Below, in pieces: positions 1-6,960 of a stretch of DNA of 64,000 bases. Positions within the stretch are counted from its first letter, which is position 1; every line of letters starts with the position of its first letter. This DNA comes from Trinickia symbiotica (GTDB taxonomy: Bacteria; Pseudomonadota; Gammaproteobacteria; Burkholderiales; Burkholderiaceae): NCBI RefSeq assembly GCF_002934455.1, contig NZ_PTIR01000021.1, positions 62,001 through 126,000 of the forward strand. Reading direction: 5' to 3'. The notes under the pieces were generated by a model that saw nothing but the letters and a program-made list of their open reading frames with translations, had not been told where the DNA came from and did not search any database. Position numbers and translations under genes: made by a program.

Positions 1-215
1 GCCACCACCATCTGCTCATCGATACCGACCTGCCGCCGATGGACCAAAGGATTCCGTCCGACCGGAACCACCTGCATTTCGGCGCGGGCCAGACTGAAAC
101 GATGATCGAGTTGCCACCGGGCAAGCACACGCTGCAACTGCTGCTCGGCGATGAGAATCATGTCCCGCACAATCCCCCCGTCTTCTCGAAGAAGATCACG
201 ATCTACGTGAAATGA
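1..215 (+). CDS. DUF4399-like protein, C-terminal fragment
   Basis: The frame is open from the window edge (first full codon at position 3) to TGA at 213-215, giving about 70 residues. The fragment begins with His-His-His, then LLIDTDLPP, and continues through HLHFGAGQTE and LPPGKHTLQLLLGDENHVPH. That is the His-rich beta-sandwich pattern of DUF4399 proteins, small secreted proteins of unknown function. The start and any signal peptide lie outside the window. It precedes the peptide-export island on the same strand but lies upstream of its sigma54 promoter, so it is probably not part of it. Confidence 0.7.
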   Translation, partial: HHHLLIDTDLPPMDQRIPSDRNHLHFGAGQTETMIELPPGKHTLQLLLGDENHVPHNPPVFSKKITIYVK

Positions 216-299
216 GGCGGGCGCTTAAACGTGTCCGCAATCGGCGGCATTGTTCCGACGGCGAGCGCGTCCGCATCTCGATCCGCATCAGCATCCGCA

Positions 300-318
300 T
301 GTCGGTTATCGACCGACA
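300..318. promoter_or_regulatory. Candidate enhancer site, TGTCGG-N7-CCGACA (best match)
   Basis: A perfect palindrome TGTCGG-N7-CCGACA is centred at 309, 153 bp upstream of the first base of the sigma54 promoter at 462. The same architecture recurs upstream of the other sigma54 promoters of the island. The paralogous peptide gene at 14082-14354 has a related site at exactly the same distance. Assignment to the sigma54 activator at 10050-11381 is inference. Confidence 0.6.
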
Positions 319-332
319 CCTCGTCCCGTGAC

Positions 333-351
333 TGTCGGCGTACCGCCATCA
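333..351. promoter_or_regulatory. Candidate enhancer site, second of a tandem pair (degenerate)
   Basis: The sequence TGTCGG-N7-CCATCA is centred at 342, 33 bp from the first site and 120 bp upstream of the promoter. The left half is perfect and the right half has two mismatches to CCGACA. Its place in the pair is supported by the identical 120/153 geometry at the inverted paralogue. Confidence 0.4.
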
Positions 352-461
352 CTCTCGATGCGCAGTGTTCCTCGGCGCGCGTGCGCGCAAAGCCCCTGTC
401 AGCGCTGAGCCCCTTATCTGGCAAGCACTTGCGGGCTGCTGCGCATCGTCACGGGCACGCA

Positions 462-477
462 TGGCACACCCTGTGCA
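462..477 (+). promoter_or_regulatory. Sigma54 (-24/-12) promoter of the peptide-export operon
   Basis: TGGCACACCCTGTGCA has the invariant GG (463-464) and GC (475-476) separated by exactly 10 bases, close to the sigma54 consensus TGGCAC-N5-TTGC. It lies about 80 nt before the peptide start codon. The operon itself encodes a sigma54 activator. Confidence 0.8.
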
Positions 478-557
478 GTAGAAGGCTCGAGCCCGCAACA
501 CATTGCAGCTCAATTCGAAACCCAGCCTTATCTTTACTTGCCTTCAGGAGAACTGCC

Positions 558-827
558 ATGAAATCGCTCATGATCGAAGACCTCGGTGCCGCCAAAGAAC
601 TCGACGCCCGCGCCATGTCCGCCGTACGCGGCGGTACGCTCGGCTACTTGCCTCTGCCGTACTACTCGCCCGTTCACGTCACTGACACGACGAACTTCAG
701 CGCGCAACAGCTGATCAGCCAGTCGAACAGCATCGTCAACAACACGGGCAACGATGTCGCGTTCTCTTCCGGCATCCACTCGACGGTCAACCCGTCGCAG
801 AGCGCGAAGAACACGATCAACTTCTGA
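558..827 (+). CDS. Exported small peptide precursor with Gly-Gly leader (paralogue 1)
   Basis: This is an 89-residue precursor starting at ATG 558 after AGGAG. Residues 1-26 form a leader ending AMSAVRGG with the features shared by all five island peptides: I6, D8, L9, L15, M20, G25 and G26. This is the double-glycine leader logic recognised by C39 peptidases such as the domain in 6961-10053. The predicted mature part (63 residues) is Tyr/Pro-rich at first (YLPLPYYSPV), then rich in Ser, Thr, Asn and Gln (for example SNSIVNNTGND), with no Cys and a terminal NTINF. It is the first gene of the export operon, behind a sigma54 promoter. Product function is unknown; bacteriocin, signal or surface polymer are all possible. 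Confidence 0.8.
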   Translation: MKSLMIEDLGAAKELDARAMSAVRGGTLGYLPLPYYSPVHVTDTTNFSAQQLISQSNSIVNNTGNDVAFSSGIHSTVNPSQSAKNTINF

Positions 828-859
828 TCGCATTCACGCGCTCGAGCCGCGAGCCGTCC

Positions 860-881
860 GTCAGGCGGCACATCGCCTGAC
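860..881 (+). other. Hairpin between peptide gene and export genes
   Basis: A perfect 8-bp stem, GTCAGGCG / CGCCTGAC with a 6-nt loop, lies 33 nt after the peptide stop. No T-run follows, so it is not a classical terminator. It may protect the 3' end of an abundant peptide mRNA or partly attenuate read-through into the export genes. Confidence 0.4.
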
Positions 882-981
882 CTGACGGCGGCCCGGCCCG
901 AAAGAGCCAGCCGATATCGGCCGCATCGCCCACCGCCCCGCCGTCCCCCACCGCTCGCCGACATTCCGAAAGGAGCCCGTC

Positions 982-2478
982 GTGAACACGTCGATCTGTT
1001 CCGTTGGCACCGTCCTCAGCCGCGTCGTTGCACGTTCGTTCTTTTCTCGCGTCGTGACAGCAGGAGTCTGCGCGGCGGCGTTCTCGGGCTGCATGGATCT
1101 GAAGATCCCGGCCTACCAGCGCCCGGATACGCCCGCGAAGACGAATTGGGCGCACGTGGATCATCGCGTGTCGGCCGCGGATACCGTCGATCCGCAGTGG
1201 TGGAAGGCATTCGACGACCCCTATCTCGACACGCTGATCGACAAGGCGATCAGCGGGAACGTCGACATCAAGGTGCTTGCCGCCCGCATCGGCATCGCGG
1301 GCGCGCAAATCGGCGAGGCGCGTGCCGGCGCGCTGCCGAGCGCCGATCTCGGCGCGGGTGTCGACATCGAAAAGAACACGCACCAGCCGGTCACGAAGTC
1401 CTACAACCTCGGCGCACAGGTGAATTGGGACATCGACATCTGGGGCAAGGTCGCGAAAGGCGTCTCAGCGCAAAAGGCGGAATTCCATGCGACCGAGGCG
1501 GACTGGCGCGCAGGGTATCTGACGCTCGTCGCCGGCGTCTCGAGCACCTACTTTCAGATTCTTCAATTCGACGATCAGATCGACGAGGAGCAAAAGACGC
1601 TCTACAAGAATCGGCAGATTCTGACGATCTATCGCTCGATGTACGCGAACGGCGTCGTGCCGCAAACCGAAGTGCTGCGGCAGGAGGCGGAAATCAACGG
1701 GCTCGCGAACGAGCTCATCGAACTGCACCGCTCGCGCGATCTCGCCGAGAATGCGCTGGCCACGCTCGTCGGCGTGCCTGCGGGCGAGTTCAAGGTTCCC
1801 GTCGGTCACTTGCGCGAGCGGATTAAGCTGCCCGATGTTCCGATGGGGCTGCCGGCCCAACTGCTCGCGCGCCGGCCCGACGTCGTCGCCGCGCAATTTC
1901 GCGTGCTCGAATCGTACGACGAGATCGGCGCCGCCAAGCTCGCGCAATTGCCGAGCATCAGCTTGACGGGCCGCGGCGGCACGGCGGCGTTCGCGCTGAC
2001 CGACTTGATGAAAGCGTTCACGTTCAGCTTCTTGCCGAGCATCGATCTGCCGATGTTCGATCCGAGCGTGAAGGCCCATATCAAAACGACGGAGGCGCAA
2101 AGCGAGCTCGCGCGGCAGCAGTATCGTCAGACCGTGTTCGCGGCGTTCGAGGAGGTCGAGAATGCGCTCGTCGATCTCACCGCGCACAAGCAGCAGCGCG
2201 TCGAGCTTGAAGCGCAGAACGCGCGGTTGCAACTCGTGGCCGCGCAGGTCGAGGCGCAACTGAAAGAAGGCATCGTGTCGCAACTCGAGGTGCTCGAGTC
2301 GGAGCGCTCGCTTGCCGCGGCCGAGCTCGCGCTCGTCGCCAATCATCAGCAGATCCTCGCCGACACGGTGACGCTCTACAAGGCGATCGGCGGCGGCTGG
2401 CCCGAGGTGGTCGTCGCCGACGAGAAAGGCGCAGACACGCGCTCTCCCAGCGCTCATGAATTGGCCGCCAATCACTGA
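982..2478 (+). CDS. Outer-membrane efflux lipoprotein, NodT/TolC family
   Basis: This 498-residue protein starts at GTG 982, seven bases after AAAGGAG. An N-terminal signal ends in the lipobox FSGC, so it is probably a lipoprotein. The sequence then follows the NodT family: a WWKAF segment, SADLGAGVDI, the coiled helical repeats, and QTVFAAFEEVENALVDL near the end of the second repeat. The family forms trimeric outer-membrane channels. With the HlyD-type adaptor (4775-6160) and the ABC exporter (6961-10053) it would complete a type I secretion path. No promoter was found directly upstream, so it is probably transcribed from the sigma54 promoter at 462 through the peptide gene. Confidence 0.9.
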   Translation: MNTSICSVGTVLSRVVARSFFSRVVTAGVCAAAFSGCMDLKIPAYQRPDTPAKTNWAHVDHRVSAADTVDPQWWKAFDDPYLDTLIDKAISGNVDIKVLAARIGIAGAQIGEARAGALPSADLGAGVDIEKNTHQPVTKSYNLGAQVNWDIDIWGKVAKGVSAQKAEFHATEADWRAGYLTLVAGVSSTYFQILQFDDQIDEEQKTLYKNRQILTIYRSMYANGVVPQTEVLRQEAEINGLANELIELHRSRDLAENALATLVGVPAGEFKVPVGHLRERIKLPDVPMGLPAQLLARRPDVVAAQFRVLESYDEIGAAKLAQLPSISLTGRGGTAAFALTDLMKAFTFSFLPSIDLPMFDPSVKAHIKTTEAQSELARQQYRQTVFAAFEEVENALVDLTAHKQQRVELEAQNARLQLVAAQVEAQLKEGIVSQLEVLESERSLAAAELALVANHQQILADTVTLYKAIGGGWPEVVVADEKGADTRSPSAHELAANH

Positions 2479-2550
2479 TCGGGACCGATGCCATGCACAC
2501 GATCGAAGAGGCGACGAGCGGTGCCGCGCTTGAGGCACGGCGCGCACCGA

Positions 2551-2578
2551 TTGACTGCCGCACCGCGTCGCCTACACT
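2551..2578 (+). promoter_or_regulatory. Sigma70-type promoter before the FHA gene
   Basis: TTGACT (2551-2556) and TACACT (2573-2578) are separated by 16 bp, in the 191-bp gap before 2670. It would allow basal expression of the FHA protein, adaptor, PPIase, exporter and activator without sigma54. Confidence 0.5.
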
Positions 2579-2669
2579 TTGGACACACTCGCTTCATCGC
2601 ATGCACCCCTGCGAACCGTGCCGCACCGCGGTCTTTCGGGCTTCGCGCCGCCAACGAGGTGGCCGATAA

Positions 2670-4778
2670 ATGCTGAGTGTCGGAACGAGCCCCCGGTCCA
2701 TTGCGTCGCGACGGTCGCTCGTGGCGGAACCTACAGCAGCAGGCGCCGTGGGCGGCGACCCGGCGTTTTCCCGCAGGTGTCGAACGATGGCTTCCGACGA
2801 TGCTCCGATTGCCGAAACGAAGCGACCCGCGCGCTCGTCAGGCTCGCTTGTGGACGAACCGTCGCATTGCGCCGAGGCGGACGCCGCGCCCACGCGCTGC
2901 TACGACGTCGTGCTCGAGCCGCTCTCGCATCGCGAGCTCGGCGAGATTCGCATCACGCGCGAGCTCTTTGCGGTAGGGCGTGCCGAAGCGCCGTTCGCGT
3001 CGGCGCGAGCCGAGGTCGTCGCCGAGCTGTCGCGCCGTCACGCGAAGATCTTTTTCGAGCGCGGCGATGCTTATGTCGCCGACTTGAGCAGCAAAAACGG
3101 CACGACGGTCGGCGGCGTCGAGGTCCGCGAAAGACCGCGTCAGCTTCGCGACGGCGATACGCTATCGTTCGCGGGGGTCTTCACCTATCGCGTGGCATTC
3201 GTCCCGCGCGACGCGCGCGCCGACGCCGGATGCCAGCGCTCCGTACTTCTCACCCTGACGCCCGAGCGCGGCGATCTCGGGCTCGAACCGATCGTCGTGA
3301 CCACCTTTCCGTTTCTGATCAGCAAGACCGACGAGACGTTCTCACGCTATCGCAGCACCTACGCGCATCAGGTCAACTACCTGTCGCGCCGGCATGCGCA
3401 TTTCTTCGTCGCCGACGGAAAAGTCTTCATCGAAGACCTCGGCAGCACTAACGGGACGTTCCTCGACGGCAAACGTCTCGACGAAGGCGCGCAGCCGCTC
3501 GAAGATGGTGCGCGGCTCGCATTCGGCGGCAATCATTTCGTCTACCGGGTCGGCGTGAAAAGCGGCACGCCGGCGGATCCAACGGTGACGCAGGTCGATG
3601 CGGCGGCGCGTGCGGAAGCAGCAAACGCGAAGGCGCCAGCCGCGGCGATCGATGCGCGCATCGGGGCGGCCGGCGCCGGCGCCGATGCCGATCGCACGAC
3701 GTTCATCGCGGCGCCGCACTCGTTCCTCGACATCTTTTGCGTCGATCCCGCGCGCGCAGAGGACGACGAAATCAATCCCGACGCCGTCGCGCCGGCTGTC
3801 GATTCGAAGCGCGCGGTTTCGCATTGGCGCTGGAGCGCGAGACTTGCCACGGTTCTCAGCGAATTGAGCGCCGCGTTGGGCGGTGGCGCCGATGTCGACA
3901 TTCGGAAGATCGGCCGCTGGGCCGGCGCCGCCTTGGCGCTGCTGGCGGCGCTGGCCGTATTCTCGTATTGGCGCGGCGCGCCGCAGCGCGACATGAAGAC
4001 GCTGCTTGCGGCAGCGCGGTACGAAACCGCGTCGCGCTTCGCGGACCAGTATCTCGCGCAGCATCCCGACGACGCCGCGTTCCAGTCCGAAGGTGCGGAG
4101 GCCCTCGTCAAATCGAAGGTGCCCGATTGGATCGGCGCCGAGAAGGCGCATGCGTTCGATCGCGCACGCTCGATCGCCGCGCAAATGAGGCAGCTTGCGC
4201 GCCACAACGCGCAGGCGGGCGCGCTCGTCGACGAGATCGAATGGATCGGCGATCTCGAGGCCTTCTGGGCGAGCCGCGGTGGGGCTCAGGCGCCGGTCGC
4301 GATTTACCGCGACGAGCCGGTCATCGAGGGATTGGTCGCGCGTTGGAACCGCGACACGAACGCGCATCAGCACGCACTCGATCAAATTGCGTCGTACGTC
4401 CCCGCATTCGGCGAGTTTTATGCCGATGCGCTCAGTCATCTGCGCGCGCTCGAGAGCGACAATTCGGTCTACGTGGCAGCACTGGAGCGTCTTCAGACGG
4501 CCATCGCCAAAGCGCTGGACGACGGTCGCGACGATCAGCTCGACGCCTTGTCGAACATGCTCGCCGATTATGGCGATCGCTATCCGCGGCTCGCGGGCCT
4601 CGATCGTGTACGTGACGATTTGCAACGCTATCGACAGATCGAGCGCGACGTTCGCGCTGGCCGCGCGGACGAGGCAGCCGCGGCGCTGAAGGCGGCTCGC
4701 TTTGCGACACCGCCCTTCCAGGCCCGCGTACCGGCGCTTGCGAAGCGGGTCGGCGAGACGCCAAGGAGCGCGCCATGA
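2670..4778 (+). CDS. Double-FHA membrane protein of the peptide-export island
   Basis: This 702-residue protein has two forkhead-associated domains. FHA1 (about 80-175) keeps the phosphothreonine-binding residues: VGR, SRRHA and SKNGT. FHA2 (about 205-295) keeps SRRHA and STNGT, but its first motif reads ISK instead of GR. A single transmembrane helix follows at about 417-435 (GAALALLAALAVFSYW), then roughly 265 residues of helical, TPR-like sequence. FHA domains bind phosphothreonine, so the Ser/Thr kinase at 14810-16981 and the PP2C phosphatase at 11424-12206 are the obvious partners. It overlaps the next gene by ATGA. An alternative start is ATG 2787, also behind a possible ribosome site. 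Confidence 0.85.
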   Translation: MLSVGTSPRSIASRRSLVAEPTAAGAVGGDPAFSRRCRTMASDDAPIAETKRPARSSGSLVDEPSHCAEADAAPTRCYDVVLEPLSHRELGEIRITRELFAVGRAEAPFASARAEVVAELSRRHAKIFFERGDAYVADLSSKNGTTVGGVEVRERPRQLRDGDTLSFAGVFTYRVAFVPRDARADAGCQRSVLLTLTPERGDLGLEPIVVTTFPFLISKTDETFSRYRSTYAHQVNYLSRRHAHFFVADGKVFIEDLGSTNGTFLDGKRLDEGAQPLEDGARLAFGGNHFVYRVGVKSGTPADPTVTQVDAAARAEAANAKAPAAAIDARIGAAGAGADADRTTFIAAPHSFLDIFCVDPARAEDDEINPDAVAPAVDSKRAVSHWRWSARLATVLSELSAALGGGADVDIRKIGRWAGAALALLAALAVFSYWRGAPQRDMKTLLAAARYETASRFADQYLAQHPDDAAFQSEGAEALVKSKVPDWIGAEKAHAFDRARSIAAQMRQLARHNAQAGALVDEIEWIGDLEAFWASRGGAQAPVAIYRDEPVIEGLVARWNRDTNAHQHALDQIASYVPAFGEFYADALSHLRALESDNSVYVAALERLQTAIAKALDDGRDDQLDALSNMLADYGDRYPRLAGLDRVRDDLQRYRQIERDVRAGRADEAAAALKAARFATPPFQARVPALAKRVGETPRSAP

Positions 4779-6160
4779 CGTCCGGCGCCCATCAATCGCG
4801 AGGCATGAAGCCGCTCGCCGAAGCGCTGACGGACCATGAGGCGGAAGGCATCGCGATCCTCAGCGAGCAACCCAAGCGGCTCATCGAGGCGGCCATCGCA
4901 ATCGTGGCTGCGCTCGTATTCAGCGGCTTTCTCTGGTCTTTCTTCGGGCACGCGGACGTCATCGTGACGGCCGGCGGCACGCTTGCGCCGGAGTCCGAGG
5001 TGCGGCGCATCTATGCGCCGGTCGACGGCGAGCTGGCCGATATTTATATCGCCGAAGGTCAGCCCGTGAAGAAGGACGACGTGATCGGACGCATCAACGC
5101 GCGCGGCGCGATCGAGGCCGCGACGAACGCGCTCGATGCACGTCTGAAGCTCGAGGATGCGGAGCGCGAATGGCAACAGTTCCCGCAGAAGAAGGCGCTG
5201 ATGGAGCGCAAGGCGGAAGCGCTGAAGGCGCAGATCGAAGTCGAAGAGCATCTGCACGAGAACCGCATCGCCGAAGGCACGAGCAAGCTCGTGCAGGCGC
5301 AAAAGGCGCAGCTCGACGAGGCGCGCAGCAATGTCGACAGCGCGCAGCACGCGCGCGATCTCGCTCGCGACGAGGCCGAGAAGTTCGCGCGCCTCTTGGC
5401 GCTGCCCGGAGGCGGGGGCGTTTCACAGACACAGGTCGCCGAAAAGAAGAGCGCGTACCTGCAGGCGGAAAACAACGTGCGAATCGCCGAGGCGCGCCTC
5501 GCGCAGCTCCAAGCGCAACTGTCTCATGACTTCGCGCAGGCGAAGGCGCAGCTCGAAGGCAGTGCCGAGACACTCACGAACCTGCGCATCGAATACGATG
5601 CGACGTTGCGCGAGATCGCCAACACGGAAGACAAGCTGCGCCTTCAAGTGCAAACGGCCCGGCTCGCCGCCGACGCGGCCGCGCGCATACGCTTCGAGAA
5701 CATCGACAAGGACAACTTCCTGCTCGTGCTCGCGCCCGTTTCGGGCGTCGTCACGGATGTCACGACGACGCAGCCCGGCGACAAGATTCAGGCGAATACA
5801 CCGCTCGGCGGCATTGCGCCCGCCAACGCGCGAGCCGTCGTGCGCATCGAGATCGCCGAGGAAGACCGCGCGTTCCTGCGTGAGGGGCTGCCCGTCAAGC
5901 TCAAGTTCAATGCGTTTCCTTATCAGCGCTACGGCGTGATCGACGGCACGCTCGAATACATCGCGCCGGCCGCGAAGCCGTCGGCGCATACGAAGCAACC
6001 CGTCTACGAAGGCCGCGTCACGCTCGCGCGCGACTACTACTCGGTGGGTGATGCGCGTTATCCGCTGCGCTACGGCATGACCGCATCGGCCGAGATCGTC
6101 GTGCGTGAGCGGCGGCTGATCGACTTCGCGCTCGATCCGATGAGACGCGTGGCCGGCTGA
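4775..6160 (+). CDS. HlyD-family periplasmic adaptor of peptide exporter
   Basis: This 461-residue membrane-fusion protein has a short cytoplasmic N-terminus, one transmembrane helix at about 37-58, and a split lipoyl/barrel-sandwich domain (IYAPVDGELADIYIAEGQPV and, later, LVLAPVSGVVTDV). A long coiled-coil hairpin lies between the halves (about 110-300), followed by a beta-barrel region. Adaptors of this family join an inner-membrane ABC exporter to a TolC-like channel. The start ATG 4775 overlaps the FHA stop and follows AAGGAG, so the two are translationally coupled. Confidence 0.9.
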   Translation: MTSGAHQSRGMKPLAEALTDHEAEGIAILSEQPKRLIEAAIAIVAALVFSGFLWSFFGHADVIVTAGGTLAPESEVRRIYAPVDGELADIYIAEGQPVKKDDVIGRINARGAIEAATNALDARLKLEDAEREWQQFPQKKALMERKAEALKAQIEVEEHLHENRIAEGTSKLVQAQKAQLDEARSNVDSAQHARDLARDEAEKFARLLALPGGGGVSQTQVAEKKSAYLQAENNVRIAEARLAQLQAQLSHDFAQAKAQLEGSAETLTNLRIEYDATLREIANTEDKLRLQVQTARLAADAAARIRFENIDKDNFLLVLAPVSGVVTDVTTTQPGDKIQANTPLGGIAPANARAVVRIEIAEEDRAFLREGLPVKLKFNAFPYQRYGVIDGTLEYIAPAAKPSAHTKQPVYEGRVTLARDYYSVGDARYPLRYGMTASAEIVVRERRLIDFALDPMRRVAG

Positions 6161-6188
6161 GGATGACGGCGGATACGAGGAGGATGAC

Positions 6189-6941
6189 ATGGCGGCAATC
6201 GTGCGAATCGACGACGAGGTCATCGGCACCGACGACTTCATACGGGCACTCAAGCTGACGGGCCAGTTCGAAGCGCTCGTCGAGCAGCAGGTGCGCGACC
6301 GGCTGACGGTCATCGCCGCGAAGAGCCATGGCGTGCACGTATCGACGGAAGAGATCCAGGCTCGCGCCGATCAGTTCCGCCGCGTGCGGGGGCTCCATCG
6401 CGCGGCGGACATGAATCGGTTTCTCGATACGTTCGGCATCAGCCTCGACGAGTTCGAGGCGTTCGTGACCGACACCCTCTATCAAGAGAAGATGTTGGCG
6501 GAAGTCTGCAGCGACGAGGCCGTCGAGGCTTACTTCAAGCTGAATTCGCCGAAGTTCGATAGTGTTGAAGTGAGCCACATCGTGCTCGACAGCGAGGGGC
6601 AGGCGAAGGAAGTCATGTCGATCCTCGACGACGACCCGTCGAGTTTCGCCGAGATCGCGCGCGAGCATTCGATTGCCGATACGCGCGAGCGCGGCGGCGT
6701 GATCGGCAAGGTGTTGCGAGGGTCGCTTAAGACCGAGATCGAAGCGAAGGTTTTCAATGCGCATGCCGGCGATCTGCTCGGCCCGTTCGCCGCCCTTGAT
6801 GGTTCGTTCTACGAAATTTTCTCGGTGACGGCTAAGTATCCGGCCGTGCTCGATCACGAGGTCGCCTCCGAGGTCCGGCGCGTGCTGCGCGAAGAGTGGC
6901 TCGCCGCGCGGGCGCAGGAACATGTCATCGAAGCGCGATAG
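6189..6941 (+). CDS. Parvulin-type (PpiC) peptidyl-prolyl isomerase, cytoplasmic
   Basis: This 250-residue protein has an N-terminal helical part of about 110 residues and a PpiC/rotamase domain at about 115-215 (VEVSHIVLDS, SFAEIAREHSIADTRERGGVIG, LLGPFAALDGSFYEIF). No signal peptide or membrane helix is visible, so it should act in the cytoplasm, unlike SurA or PrsA. It lies between adaptor and exporter, 28 bp after the first and 19 bp before the second. PPIases of this type also accompany HetC-like exporters in cyanobacteria. It could act as a chaperone that presents precursors, some of which contain prolines, to the exporter. Confidence 0.85.
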   Translation: MAAIVRIDDEVIGTDDFIRALKLTGQFEALVEQQVRDRLTVIAAKSHGVHVSTEEIQARADQFRRVRGLHRAADMNRFLDTFGISLDEFEAFVTDTLYQEKMLAEVCSDEAVEAYFKLNSPKFDSVEVSHIVLDSEGQAKEVMSILDDDPSSFAEIAREHSIADTRERGGVIGKVLRGSLKTEIEAKVFNAHAGDLLGPFAALDGSFYEIFSVTAKYPAVLDHEVASEVRRVLREEWLAARAQEHVIEAR

Positions 6942-6960
6942 GTCGGAACGGGGATAACTC

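Larger units (their letters stand above)
216..557 (+). other. Intergenic control region of the peptide-export operon
   Basis: No convincing gene lies in these 342 bases. The region holds imperfect CCGCAT-type repeats at about 255-300, two candidate enhancer palindromes (300-318 and 333-351), a sigma54 promoter (462-477), and a leader of about 80 nt ending in an AGGAG ribosome site at 546-550. An open frame running through from 231 is only an upstream extension of the peptide gene and would read through its promoter. Confidence 0.6.
462..827 (+). repeat. Inverted duplicate, copy 1 (promoter plus peptide gene)
   Basis: This 366-bp segment is duplicated in inverted orientation at 14082-14450. 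The promoter-to-ATG leader is 96 nt in both copies and about 90% identical. The last 40 or so bases before the start codon are identical. The encoded proteins are about 91% identical. No transposase or target repeats were seen, so it looks like a gene duplication rather than mobile-element ends. Confidence 0.85.

Noticed and set aside
3342-4625. Long minus-strand open frame opposite the FHA gene (similar ones at 1465-2547 and 7858-9042)
   Set aside because: High GC with G/C-rich third positions creates long antisense frames. The products are Arg-rich with no domain, and the plus-strand frames have clear families.
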